From NCBI RefSeq assembly GCF_900111965.1, contig NZ_FOJT01000002.1, positions 124,001 through 188,000 on the forward strand: a DNA stretch of 64,000 nucleotides. The letters are read 5' to 3'. This document shows, piece by piece, positions 34,201 to 41,842 of this stretch (the first letter of the stretch is position 1; each line of letters opens with the position of its first letter). The DNA comes from Flavobacterium swingsii. Its GTDB lineage: Bacteria; Bacteroidota; Bacteroidia; Flavobacteriales; Flavobacteriaceae. A model generated the notes under the pieces. The model was not told where the DNA came from and did not search any database. It saw nothing but the letters and a program-made list of their open reading frames with translations. A program made the position numbers and the translations under genes.

Positions 34201-34282
34201 CGATGTTGTTGATGAAGCCAAACAAGAACTTGATTTAATTAAGGTAGAAGAAGCCAAAACCAATTCGTCGATTTCTAAATAA
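31271..34282 (+). CDS. large exported TPR-repeat protein
   Basis: A 1003-residue protein with signal peptide (MQKYFLSLFLFLFFGITSIFAQ) and then TPR/Sel1-type helical pairs through its whole length, for example YNKALTLFNNKQYLSAQILFDKV, KYPQALEWFDKV, YYLGFLAYEGDDYKEATKYFDQV and NDFENAITQFNKII. Such periplasmic or outer-membrane TPR solenoids are scaffolds for protein complexes. The next gene, 60 bp downstream, encodes a signal-bearing beta barrel, and the pair is probably transcribed together. No enzymatic domain was seen. Function unknown. Confidence 0.85.
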   Translation: MQKYFLSLFLFLFFGITSIFAQQSAIYTNDLADYNKALTLFNNKQYLSAQILFDKVKQENSNPELEADCTYYSANCAIRLNQNNADEKMESFVKNYPTSTKQNLAFTEVATYYFEQGKYPQALEWFDKVDESTLTKDELDKYNFYKGYSFFNSGKKKEATQYFNKVVNTQEYGSQAKYYLGFLAYEGDDYKEATKYFDQVSGEEKYKEKLSYFQADMNFKLGKFDKAIELGKAAMNSSNAMEKSELNKIIGESYFNLKKYNEAIPFLKEYKGKKGKWNNTDYYQLGYAFYKQNDFENAITQFNKIIDGKDFVAQNAYYHLGESYLKTDKKQQALNAFKNASEMTFDTKIQEDAYLNYARLSYDIGNSYQSVPDVLNGFMTKYPLNPNKSEIENLLINSYITSKNYKEALILLERNKSFGNKTAYQKVAFYRGLELFTDGNYKEALAIFKKSIAEQKDGNFSARGTFWKAETEYVLDDFTNALLSFKQFLGYPEAKETTEFANVNYNIAYSHFKLKEYEQAGNFFQKYIEVSKDDKTRLTDAYLRLADSRFVTTKYSSALEAYDKAIILKTFDADYAAFQKAICYGFMGKNDKKISDFNQFLKTYPKSQYRDDALFELANTYTAENETSSSIKTYDQLIAENSNGSYTSKAILRQGLIYYNADKDEQALTKFKKVVADFPKSEEALEAVKTARLIYVDNGKVDEYATWVKSLDFVEISDSDLDNDSWEAAEKQYLQGNNKQAITNLNSYIKTFPNGIRILKANFYLAESYFKEESANSIPYYEFTISKSRNEYTEQALSRLCQIYLRNTNYVKAIPVLLRLEIEADFPQNKTYAQANLMKSYYTEKDYANSVIYAEKVLENPKTEDKIKSDAQIIVARSAIKVGDEAKAKIAYAKLQKIAKGELAAEALFYEAHFKNAASQFEDSNKVVQKLAKDYSGYKYFGAKGLVVMAKNFYGLKDSFQATYILESVIKNFTDYTDVVDEAKQELDLIKVEEAKTNSSISK

Positions 34283-34284
34283 AA

Positions 34285-34335
34285 ACTCTGTGAATCTTTG
34301 TGTCATTTTCGAGTGACTTTGTGAAATAGCAATAA
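34285..34335. repeat. degenerate CTTTGTG-type repeat
   Basis: ACTCTGTGAATCTTTGTGTC and GACTTTGTGAAATAG in the TPR-barrel gap resemble the fuller copies at 36127-36225 and 46600-46680. Weak on its own. Confidence 0.4.
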
Positions 34336-34342
34336 AAAATAT

Positions 34343-36118
34343 ATGAAAAATAAAATCATCATCATTCTATTAATAACATTCCAATTTTCTTTCGCCCAAA
34401 AGAAAGACGAAAACATTGGTACGGAAGTAGTAAACGTGGTAAAACCATATACACCAACTATTTCCGATGCGTTTAAAGTAAAAGAAATTCCAACGCTAAA
34501 CGATAACGAAACCAGTAAGAAGGAAGAAGTTAAATATCAGATTTTCTCCTTTCCTGTGGCTTCAACATTTACACCATCTAAAGGGAAAGCGGCTGGTGTT
34601 GAAAAAGCCAAACAAGAAAAATTATTTTCTAACTATGCAACTTTTGGTCTTGGAAATTACGGAACTGTAAATACTGAATTGTTTGTTTCGCACGAAATAG
34701 ATAATTACCAGTATGTTGGCGGAATGGTAAGACATCAATCATCTCAAGGCGGCATCAAAAATGTAGTGTTAGACGATAAATTCTCAGAATCTTCCGTCAA
34801 TTTGATGTATGGTTATAATCGTCAGCAAACCAATTTCAAATTAGATTTAGGGTACAAACACGAAGGCTATAATTGGTACGGATTGCCTTTTGAAAAGGTT
34901 AATTTTAATAATATTCGATTAGATACAATAAATCCAAGTCATCAATACAATACAATTTCGTTAGGTTCAGAATTGACTATTTCAGATAGTTTTTTCGAAA
35001 AAGCAAATCTGAATTTTGTTGGTTTTTCCGACAATTACGGATCTAAAGAAAATCGGTTTATAATCAAACCGGTTTTAAATTTAGATTTTGGGGATACTGC
35101 TGTAAAAGCAAGGTTTGGTGTAGATTATCTAAATACCAGTTTCGATACTTCTTATATGTTAGACTCTAGAAATATTGGACTTGCTACAAATATTAATAAA
35201 TCTATTTTAATATTTAGTGCCAATCCGAGTTTCAAAATTCTAAAAGATGATTTGTCGGTCGAATTGGGTGCGGAAGTCGCTTTTCTTTCGAAAATGAAAG
35301 ATGTTTATGTTTATTCAGAGACTAATAATGAGACTAAAAGCGGTTTCTTTATTTATCCAAAAGTTAAATTATCGTATAAAGTAGTTGGCGATTTAATGAT
35401 AGCTTTTGCAGGAGCCGAAGGTGGATTAGCTCAAAATTCTTATGCAAATTTTGTAGGTCAAAACAAATTTTTGTCACCAACATTATTTATCGAGCCAACC
35501 GACAAACAATATGATATTTATGCAGGTTTAAGGGGGAAATTAGCAAGTACTTTGTCTTATAATTTGAAAGCATCTTATATTTCGACAAAAAATCAAGCTT
35601 TGTTTAAATCTAATGATTTTTGGTCTTACAACAGAAATAAAAATCATTATACTTTAGGGAATTCAATGGGTGTTGTTTATGATGATATTAAAACATTTTC
35701 GTTCTTTGGTGAATTAAAAAGCGATATAAACAAAAATATCTCTTTTGGGTTAAATGCAGAAGTGAATGATTACATAACTACTGATTCTAGAAATAAAGCC
35801 TGGAATTTACCAACTATAAAAGCATCTTTCACGACTGATTTTAATGTAGGTAAAAAATGGTATGCGGGAACTCAATTATTTTATGTTGGGGAAAGATTTG
35901 ATAGACAGATAAATTCAAACCTTCTTGGTCATGGTTATGTTGTTTCTTTAGACGCTTATTTCGATATCAATGCACACGTAGGTTACAAATACAACGAACG
36001 ATTGACGGCTTTCTTAAAAGGAAATAATCTAGCGAATCAAGGCTACGAAAAATGGTTAAATTATCCTGTGCAAGGTGCGCAAGTAATTATTGGAGCAAGT
36101 TATAAATTTGATTTTTAG
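34343..36118 (+). CDS. TonB-receptor-like outer-membrane barrel without plug
   Basis: A 591-residue outer-membrane protein. Signal peptide MKNKIIIILLITFQFSFAQ, then a Lys/Pro-rich linker (VVKPYTPTISDAFKVKEIP), then about 20 antiparallel strands with alternating residues (FGLGNYGTVNTELFVSHEID, YQYVGGMVRHQSS and onwards), closing with a TonB-receptor-like C-terminus (LKGNNLANQGYEKWLNYPVQGAQVIIGASYKFDF). A plug domain and TonB box are not apparent, so it is shorter than a standard receptor. Paired with the TPR protein upstream, it may act as a channel or assembly partner. Function unknown. Confidence 0.75.
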   Translation: MKNKIIIILLITFQFSFAQKKDENIGTEVVNVVKPYTPTISDAFKVKEIPTLNDNETSKKEEVKYQIFSFPVASTFTPSKGKAAGVEKAKQEKLFSNYATFGLGNYGTVNTELFVSHEIDNYQYVGGMVRHQSSQGGIKNVVLDDKFSESSVNLMYGYNRQQTNFKLDLGYKHEGYNWYGLPFEKVNFNNIRLDTINPSHQYNTISLGSELTISDSFFEKANLNFVGFSDNYGSKENRFIIKPVLNLDFGDTAVKARFGVDYLNTSFDTSYMLDSRNIGLATNINKSILIFSANPSFKILKDDLSVELGAEVAFLSKMKDVYVYSETNNETKSGFFIYPKVKLSYKVVGDLMIAFAGAEGGLAQNSYANFVGQNKFLSPTLFIEPTDKQYDIYAGLRGKLASTLSYNLKASYISTKNQALFKSNDFWSYNRNKNHYTLGNSMGVVYDDIKTFSFFGELKSDINKNISFGLNAEVNDYITTDSRNKAWNLPTIKASFTTDFNVGKKWYAGTQLFYVGERFDRQINSNLLGHGYVVSLDAYFDINAHVGYKYNERLTAFLKGNNLANQGYEKWLNYPVQGAQVIIGASYKFDF

Positions 36119-36126
36119 AGTTATTT

Positions 36127-36225
36127 AACCACAAAGTTCACTGAGAAAACCACGAAGTTCACAAAGTTTTTTAATACGTTTGCTTAGTGAACTTTGTGAA
36201 AAACTTTGCGTTCTTTGTGTTTAAA
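36127..36225. repeat. intergenic AACTTTGTG-type repeat, copy 1
   Basis: Contains CACAAAGTTCACTGAG, GAAGTTCACAAAG and then TTAGTGAACTTTGTG and TTTGCGTTCTTTGTG. The second half matches the repeat at 46634-46674 closely. The two halves are inverted, so the transcript can fold. Lies between the barrel gene and the GreA-like gene. Confidence 0.75.
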
Positions 36226-36240
36226 ATAAATAATGTTTAA

Positions 36241-36690
36241 ATGTTTTCAAAACAAAAAATCCACCAACAATACCTTCAACTTGTTCAAGATAAAATCGAT
36301 GTTTTTCAAGATATGATTTTTTCATTAACCGAAGATTCGAAAAATGATGCTAAAGGTTCGGCAGGCGATAAGCACGAAACGGCGTTGTCTATGATGCATA
36401 TCGAACAAGAAAAACTGACACAAAAACTCAAAGAAGCATTAGAACAAAAATCTATTTTAGATAAAATTGATACTTCACAAATTCATAATAAAGTAGCAAT
36501 TGGCAGTTTTGTGAAAACTAATAATTTGACAGTTTATATGAGTGTAGCTTTACCTAAAATCACTGTCGAAAATCAAAATATATTTGCTATTTCGCCACAA
36601 TCTCCATTGGGAATTCAGTTAATGGGAAAAGGAGTTGGTTACGAGTTTGAGATAAATGGTACTAAATATAGTATTCAAGAAATTTCTTAA
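36241..36690 (+). CDS. GreA/GreB-like C-terminal domain protein
   Basis: A 149-residue protein. The N-terminal half is helical (KIHQQYLQLVQDKIDVFQDM and MMHIEQEKLTQKLKEALEQKSIL) with a GDKHETAL segment. The C-terminal half has the Gre-factor FKBP-like pattern ISPQSPLGIQLMGKGVGYEFEING. It resembles a transcript-cleavage factor, yet lacks the standard GreA length and acidic tip signature, so a role at RNA polymerase is only suggested. Flavobacterial homologues are often named '3-oxoacyl-ACP synthase', which the sequence does not support. Confidence 0.65.
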   Translation: MFSKQKIHQQYLQLVQDKIDVFQDMIFSLTEDSKNDAKGSAGDKHETALSMMHIEQEKLTQKLKEALEQKSILDKIDTSQIHNKVAIGSFVKTNNLTVYMSVALPKITVENQNIFAISPQSPLGIQLMGKGVGYEFEINGTKYSIQEIS

Positions 36691-36794
36691 AAAATCCATG
36701 TTCATTAGTTTAAATCCGTTAAATCCGTGGGCTAATAATTACAATTTAAAACTTCAAAATCAATTTTCAACATATTTAGTTTAAAATTTATACT

Positions 36795-36839
36795 AATAAT
36801 CCATATTTAATTAATATTTATAATTAAATATGGATTATT
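36795..36839. repeat. 19-bp perfect inverted repeat upstream of asnB
   Basis: Arms AATAATCCATATTTAATTA around ATATTTA, 84 bp before the asnB ATG. Only one G-C step per end, so it is a weak RNA hairpin and more likely a DNA-level dyad or terminator remnant. Confidence 0.6.
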
Positions 36840-36922
36840 TATTTTAAAAATTAACTATAATACGCACTTTTGTTTCAGTTATATATCAAATAAACAAATA
36901 ACCGAATCAACAAACAAACATT

Positions 36923-38539
36923 ATGTGCGGAATATTAGCCATTATCGGAAAAGGGAAAGACCAAGAATTAGTAAAAACATTGTCGAAAAGAATGTCGCAT
37001 CGCGGACCAGACGAAAGCGATTTGCATGTGACGGAAAACGGACATATTTTAAGTCACGAACGCTTGTCAATTATCGATTTGCATTCGGGACGTCAACCTA
37101 TTCAAGGTTCTTCTTCAGCTTGGATGATTCATAATGGTGAAATTTACAACCATCAAGAGCTAAGAGACGGGATTTTAAAACAACATGTTTTCAGAACCAA
37201 ATCAGATTCCGAAGTGATTGTGCATTTGTATGAAGAATTTGGTTATGATTTTCTAAATAAATTAGATGGAGACTTTGCTTTTGTGGTTATCGATGGCGAA
37301 GATTATATCGCAGGACGTGACCCAATGGGAGTGAAGCCTTTGTATTATGGTATTGACGAAAGAGGAAGAATGTATTTTGCATCGGAAATGAAACCTATTA
37401 CTGACCAATGTAAAACTTTTTCAACTTTTCCTCCAGGACATTATTATACGCCGAAAACGGGATTTGTTAAGTATTACAAACCAGAATATGACGATTATAA
37501 AAAAGCAACAAACGAATTAGATTTAAAACTCATTCGTGACACATTAACTGAAGCGACTCGCAAAAGATTAATGAGCGATGTGCCAATTGGAGTCTTACTT
37601 TCGGGAGGGTTAGATTCGTCATTAACATCATCTATCGCTTCAAGATTGCTAAAAGAAAAAGGCAAAAAATTACATTCATTTTCTATTGGTTTAGATGCTG
37701 ATGCGCCTGATGCCAAAGCAGCTCGTAAAGTAGCCGAATTTTTAGGAACAGAACACCACGAAGTGCATTTTACAATCGAACAAGGAATAGAGATTTTAGA
37801 TAAATTAATTTGGCATTTAGAAACTTACGATGTGACTTCAGTAAGAGCAAGTACGCCTATGTATTTCTTGTCGAAAGCAATTACAGATATGGGAATAAAA
37901 GTAGTGCTTTCGGGCGAAGGAGCCGACGAAATTTTTGGAGGTTATTTGTATTTTAGAAATGCGCCTTCAACTGAAGATTTCCAACAAGAAACGATTGAAA
38001 GAGTTCAGAAATTATTCACAGCCGATTTACTTCGTGCCGATAAATCGACTATGGCACACGGACTCGAAGCTCGTGTTCCTTTTCTAGATAAAGATTTTCT
38101 TGATGTTGCGATGTTAATCAAACCAGAAGAGAAACAACCAAAAACTTATGACGGAAAAGAGAAATATATTCTTCGTAAAGCCTTCGATACACCAGACAAT
38201 CCGTATCTTCCCGATGAAGTTTTATGGCGTCAAAAAGAACAATTTTCTGATGGTGTTGGTTATAACTGGATCGATCAATTAATCGAATATTGTGCATCAA
38301 AAGTTACAGATGAACAATTAGATTCGGCCAAAGAATTATTTTCTTACAACACACCTACAACCAAAGAAGCCTATTTTTATAGAACCATTTTTCATAAATA
38401 TTATCCACAGCAAAGCGCTGCCGAAACCGTACGAAAATGGATTCCAAAATGGCAAGAAAACCAAGACCCAAGCGGTCGTGCAAACGCTGCGCACGTACAA
38501 GCAGATGTGCAGATTGCAAAATCAAATATATTGGCTTAA
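36923..38539 (+). CDS. asnB: asparagine synthase (glutamine-hydrolysing)
   Basis: ATP-dependent amidation of aspartate using glutamine. The N-terminal Ntn-type glutaminase domain starts with MCGILAIIG, where Cys2 becomes the nucleophile, and includes SHRGPDESD and MIHNGEIYNH. The synthetase domain has the PP-loop LLSGGLDSSLTSS and SIGLDADAPDA, LSGEGADEIFGGY, and RVPFLD. 538 residues, close to E. coli AsnB. A strong terminator follows. The upstream region carries a 19-bp palindrome that may be regulatory. Confidence 0.96.
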   Translation: MCGILAIIGKGKDQELVKTLSKRMSHRGPDESDLHVTENGHILSHERLSIIDLHSGRQPIQGSSSAWMIHNGEIYNHQELRDGILKQHVFRTKSDSEVIVHLYEEFGYDFLNKLDGDFAFVVIDGEDYIAGRDPMGVKPLYYGIDERGRMYFASEMKPITDQCKTFSTFPPGHYYTPKTGFVKYYKPEYDDYKKATNELDLKLIRDTLTEATRKRLMSDVPIGVLLSGGLDSSLTSSIASRLLKEKGKKLHSFSIGLDADAPDAKAARKVAEFLGTEHHEVHFTIEQGIEILDKLIWHLETYDVTSVRASTPMYFLSKAITDMGIKVVLSGEGADEIFGGYLYFRNAPSTEDFQQETIERVQKLFTADLLRADKSTMAHGLEARVPFLDKDFLDVAMLIKPEEKQPKTYDGKEKYILRKAFDTPDNPYLPDEVLWRQKEQFSDGVGYNWIDQLIEYCASKVTDEQLDSAKELFSYNTPTTKEAYFYRTIFHKYYPQQSAAETVRKWIPKWQENQDPSGRANAAHVQADVQIAKSNILA

Positions 38540-38575
38540 CGATTTTAATTTTCTCTTTTAATTTTTCTCTTAGAA

Positions 38576-38604
38576 CGCCCCGAATTTCGGGGCGCTTTTT
38601 CATT
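38576..38604 (+). terminator. terminator after asnB
   Basis: GC-rich hairpin ACGCCCCGAA / TTCGGGGCGC with T6 on the right, 37 bp after the asnB stop. Confidence 0.9.
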
Positions 38605-38703
38605 GGAAATTATTATAGAATATAAGTTAGCCTTTTATTTACATTTTTATTTAATCAAAGAATGAAAAGTTTTATTTGTTGATATGTCAGTCGGTTATTA
38701 TTA

Positions 38704-38765
38704 TTTGGAATAAAATTTAAGTAATTTTATTCCAAATTGAATTCCACTAAATAATTCTATTTAGT
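38704..38765. promoter_or_regulatory. two dyads in the promoter region of the Crp/Fnr gene
   Basis: A 14-bp perfect inverted repeat (TTTGGAATAAAATT / AATTTTATTCCAAA) at 38704-38736 around TAAGT, followed by ACTAAAT / ATTTAGT at 38746-38765. The second ends 14 bp before the ATG. Neither resembles the GTGAyAAAAGTTAC sites further downstream. Confidence 0.55.
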
Positions 38766-38779
38766 ATAAAACTGCAAAA

Positions 38780-39406
38780 ATGAACCAAAACTTTAAAAAA
38801 ATATTTCCATCGTTTTCAAATGTACTTGTAGAAGATATTAATGCTAATGCAATAAATCAATCTTTTGTAACTGGAGATGTTATCATGCGAACTGGTCAGT
38901 ACATAAAAAATACAGTATTAGTTCTCAGTGGTAGTATTAAAATTTATCGTGAAGACGATGATGGAGGGGAGTTTTTTATGTATTATTTGCAACCCGGACA
39001 AGCCTGCGCAATTTCTATGATTTGTGCCACAAAAAATGAGAAAAGCCAAATTATGGCTAAAGTTGTAGAAGATGTCGAATTAGTAATGATTCCTTTGCCT
39101 TTGATGGATAAGTGGATGATGCAACACCGTAGTTGGTATGAATTTGTTATTGATACTTATCGCAATCGATTTGAAGAAGTTCTAGAGGTTATCAATAGTA
39201 TTGCTTTTAAAGCGATGGATGAGCGTCTCGAATTCTATTTAAAGCGACATAAAGATGCTTGTGGCTGCAAAGATTTAAAATTATCACACCAAGAAATTGC
39301 GACTGAATTAAATACCTCAAGAGAAGTAATTTCTAGATTACTCAAAAAATTAGAACAGCGAGGTGAGTTAAAATTGCATCGTAATCATATTGAGCTTTTA
39401 AAATAA
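38780..39406 (+). CDS. Crp/Fnr-family regulator of the sulfur module
   Basis: A 208-residue regulator. Cyclic-nucleotide-binding-like beta roll from about 20 to 110 (VTGDVIMRTGQYIKNTVLVLSGSIKIYRE, and LQPGQACAISMIC), a dimerisation helix, and a C-terminal winged helix (LSHQEIATELNTSREVISRLLKKLEQRGEL). It lacks the RSA cAMP motif and the N-terminal FNR cysteines, but has Cys76 and Cys82 in the effector-domain loop and a CGC pair (Cys161, Cys163) between the domains. These could sense persulfide, metal or oxygen. It opens a run of five sulfur genes on the same strand, two of which share a Crp-like site. Confidence 0.88.
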   Translation: MNQNFKKIFPSFSNVLVEDINANAINQSFVTGDVIMRTGQYIKNTVLVLSGSIKIYREDDDGGEFFMYYLQPGQACAISMICATKNEKSQIMAKVVEDVELVMIPLPLMDKWMMQHRSWYEFVIDTYRNRFEEVLEVINSIAFKAMDERLEFYLKRHKDACGCKDLKLSHQEIATELNTSREVISRLLKKLEQRGELKLHRNHIELLK

Positions 39407-39416
39407 AATGACCTAT

Positions 39417-39430
39417 GTGATAAAAGTTAC
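39417..39430. promoter_or_regulatory. putative Crp/Fnr site before tauE
   Basis: GTGATAAAAGTTAC, of the GTGA-N6-TTAC type. A sequence AATATTTG (39453-39460), one base off the -7 consensus, follows after exactly 22 nt, which puts the site near -41. The inverse motif at 40352-40365 has the same 22-nt spacing. Confidence 0.65.
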
Positions 39431-39480
39431 TGATTGTGAATTTTTTACTGACAATATTTGCAACATAAAATTTTACAATT

Positions 39481-40272
39481 ATGGAATATATAGGTTATTT
39501 TGCATCAATACTTATTGGTTTATCTTTAGGATTGATAGGTGGCGGCGGAAGTATTTTAACAGTTCCTGTACTTGTTTATTTGTTTAAAATAAATCCCGAA
39601 AGCGCTACTAGTTATTCTTTATTTATTGTTGGAATATCAGCATTAGTTGGTTCCTATGGGCATTATAAGTTTGGTAATTTAAGAATTAAATCCGCTTTAA
39701 TCTTTGCTTTTCCCTCGATACTTTCTTTACTTTTTATTAGAAAAATAATTCTTCCTATAATACCAATATCAATATTCTCGATTAATGATTTTGTAGTCTC
39801 TAAAAACCTTTTAATCATGATTGTTTTTGCAATTCTAATGATTGTGGCCTCATTTTCAATGATAAAAAAATCAAATAAGGATGTGGAAAAAACTAAAAAG
39901 CTGGATTATAAAAAATTAGTTGTAATTGGTTTTTTAATAGGATTAGTAACTGGATTTTTAGGAGCGGGAGGTGGTTTCTTGATTATTCCTGCATTGTTGT
40001 TTTTTGCAAATCTCCCTATGAAAGAAGCTGTTGGAACTTCTTTGTTGATTATTTCCATAAATTCTATAATTGGATTTGGAGGAGATGTTTTAAATGGAGT
40101 GCAAATTAATTATCAATTTCTTTTTATTATTTCTGTAATTGCAATAGTAGGAATGATAATTGGAACTGTTTTGTCAAAAAAAATTGATGGCGCGAAACTC
40201 AAACCAGCTTTTGGTTGGTTTGTACTCATAATGGGTATATATATTATAACTAAAGAAACTTTCTTAAAATAA
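39481..40272 (+). CDS. TauE/SafE-family sulfur-anion exporter
   Basis: A 263-residue inner-membrane permease with about eight helices in two repeats. Each repeat opens with the family glycine motif: GLIGGGGSILTVPVLVYL near residue 18 and GFLGAGGGFLIIPALLFF near residue 165. Relatives export sulfite, sulfoacetate or thiosulfate. Here it lies between the Crp/Fnr regulator and the persulfide dioxygenase, so export of sulfite produced by that enzyme is the most natural reading. Preceded by the shared Crp-like site. Confidence 0.88.
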   Translation: MEYIGYFASILIGLSLGLIGGGGSILTVPVLVYLFKINPESATSYSLFIVGISALVGSYGHYKFGNLRIKSALIFAFPSILSLLFIRKIILPIIPISIFSINDFVVSKNLLIMIVFAILMIVASFSMIKKSNKDVEKTKKLDYKKLVVIGFLIGLVTGFLGAGGGFLIIPALLFFANLPMKEAVGTSLLIISINSIIGFGGDVLNGVQINYQFLFIISVIAIVGMIIGTVLSKKIDGAKLKPAFGWFVLIMGIYIITKETFLK

Positions 40273-40293
40273 TAAAATTGTTTGACAAAAATC

Positions 40294-40323
40294 ACAACCA
40301 TATTAATTAGTCTACATGGTTGT
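40294..40323 (+). terminator. possible hairpin terminator after tauE
   Basis: Arms ACAACCAT / ATGGTTGT around a 14-nt loop, with a T-rich stretch (40329-40345) a few bases later. Weak, but placed between tauE and the next promoter. Confidence 0.35.
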
Positions 40324-40351
40324 AAGCCTTTTATTTATTTTTTTATGCTGT

Positions 40352-40365
40352 GTAACTTTTGTCAC
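40352..40365. promoter_or_regulatory. putative Crp/Fnr site before cstB
   Basis: GTAACTTTTGTCAC, the reverse complement of GTGACAAAAGTTAC, which differs at one base from the tauE site. The -7 box starts 22 nt downstream, so the dyad centre is near -41, the classical class II activator position. Confidence 0.7.
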
Positions 40366-40387
40366 TAACCAGTGCAAATACATCAAA

Positions 40388-40395
40388 TACATTTG
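40388..40395 (+). promoter_or_regulatory. -7 element of cstB
   Basis: TACATTTG fits TAnnTTTG exactly. There is no TTTG at the -33 position, consistent with an activator-dependent promoter. Confidence 0.6.
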
Positions 40396-40426
40396 TGTAG
40401 AATTTAATAACGATAGAATTAAGAAT

Positions 40427-41842
40427 ATGAGAATAGAACAAATTTACACAGGATGTTTAGCACAAGGAGCTTATTACATTACTTCAAATGGCGAAGCGGC
40501 AATCATTGATCCACTTCGTGAAACACAGCCTTATATGGAAAGGTTAGAGAAAGATGGTGTTAAGCTAAAATATATTTTTGAAACCCACTTTCATGCTGAT
40601 TTTGTTTCCGGTCATTTAGATTTAAGAAGAAAAACAGGAGCATCAATTGTGTATGGACCAAATGCAAAGCCGGAATTTGAATTCATTTCTGCTAAAGACG
40701 CGCAAGTTTTTGAAATCGGTGAAATAAAAATTAAAGTATTGCACACGCCAGGTCACACTATGGAAAGTACAACTTATTTACTGATAGATGCAGATGATAA
40801 TGAGTATGCTGTTTTCTCTGGAGACACTTTATTCATAGGAGATGTTGGTAGACCAGATTTGGCACAAAAAGCAGCTTCAATGACTCAAGAAGAATTGGCT
40901 GCAACACTGTTTCACTCCTTGCGAAACAAAATAATGACATTGGCTGATAATGTAATTGTATATCCGGCACACGGTGCTGGTTCTGCTTGTGGAAAAAACA
41001 TGAGTAAAGAAACCGTTTCAACTATTGGCGAACAAAAAGCCAATAATTATGCCTTGAGAGCAAATATGACCGAAGCCGAATTTATTAAAGAAGTTACCGA
41101 TGGTTTATTACCACCACCAGCCTATTTTGGAATGAATGTAGCCATGAATAAAAGCGGAATTGAAAGTTTTGAAAACGTATTCAGTAATGGCATGAGATCT
41201 ATTAAAGCAGTTGAATTTGAAGCGGTAGCTGAAGAAACAGGCGCGCTAATTCTAGACACTCGTAATAATGCTGATTTTGCTAAGGGGTTTATTCCTCAAT
41301 CAATAAATATTGGTATCAACGGCGATTTTGCTCCTTGGGTCGGTGCTTTGATTGGTGACGTGAAACAACCTATTTTATTAGTTACAGAAAGTGGGATGGA
41401 AGAAGAAACAGTTACTCGTTTGAGTCGTGTTGGATTTGATAATCTAATCGGACATTTAAAACATGGATTTCAAGCTTGGACTCAAGCAGGTTTTGATGTT
41501 GATACTGTTAATAGAATTACTGCCGGGCAATTTGAAAAAGAATTTAAAATTGGCGAAAGCAAAATTATTGATATCCGTAAAGAAGGTGAATACGAAGCAG
41601 AACACGTTGATGAAGCATACAGCCGACCATTGTCTTCAATAAATGAATGGATAAAAGATATTAATCCAGAAGAACATTTTTATATGCATTGTGGAAGTGG
41701 TTATCGCTCCATGATGGCAGCATCAATATTACAAGCTCGAGGTTATGGAAACTTCTCTGAAATTCAAGGTGGGTTTAATGCTATTGCAAAAACAAGGGTT
41801 CCTAAAACAGATTTTGTATGCCAAAGCAAAATATTAATATAA
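40427..41842 (+). CDS. cstB: CstB-like persulfide dioxygenase-rhodanese fusion
   Basis: Oxidises persulfides to sulfite and handles sulfane sulfur, giving thiosulfate in S. aureus CstB. ATG 40427 begins the family N-terminus MRIEQIYTGCLAQGAYYI; 37 upstream codons overlap the promoter. Metallo-beta-lactamase domain: His54, His56 and Asp58 in THFHADFVSGH, His110, Asp133 in SGDTLF, His182 in PAHGAGSACG, with Cys188 matching a second cysteine known near the CstB iron site. A middle rhodanese-like domain lacks its cysteine (TESGMEEE); the C-terminal one has Cys422 in MHCGSGYRS. About 471 residues. Overlaps the next rhodanese gene by 25 bp. Confidence 0.9.
   Translation: MRIEQIYTGCLAQGAYYITSNGEAAIIDPLRETQPYMERLEKDGVKLKYIFETHFHADFVSGHLDLRRKTGASIVYGPNAKPEFEFISAKDAQVFEIGEIKIKVLHTPGHTMESTTYLLIDADDNEYAVFSGDTLFIGDVGRPDLAQKAASMTQEELAATLFHSLRNKIMTLADNVIVYPAHGAGSACGKNMSKETVSTIGEQKANNYALRANMTEAEFIKEVTDGLLPPPAYFGMNVAMNKSGIESFENVFSNGMRSIKAVEFEAVAEETGALILDTRNNADFAKGFIPQSINIGINGDFAPWVGALIGDVKQPILLVTESGMEEETVTRLSRVGFDNLIGHLKHGFQAWTQAGFDVDTVNRITAGQFEKEFKIGESKIIDIRKEGEYEAEHVDEAYSRPLSSINEWIKDINPEEHFYMHCGSGYRSMMAASILQARGYGNFSEIQGGFNAIAKTRVPKTDFVCQSKILI

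Noticed and set aside
36241-36690. Naming as 3-oxoacyl-ACP synthase
   Set aside because: No thiolase-fold motifs and only 149 residues; the C-terminal half looks like a Gre factor.
40316-40426. Upstream 37 codons of the cstB frame as a signal peptide
   Set aside because: They are hydrophobic but overlap the -7 box and Crp-like site; the family N-terminus starts at 40427.
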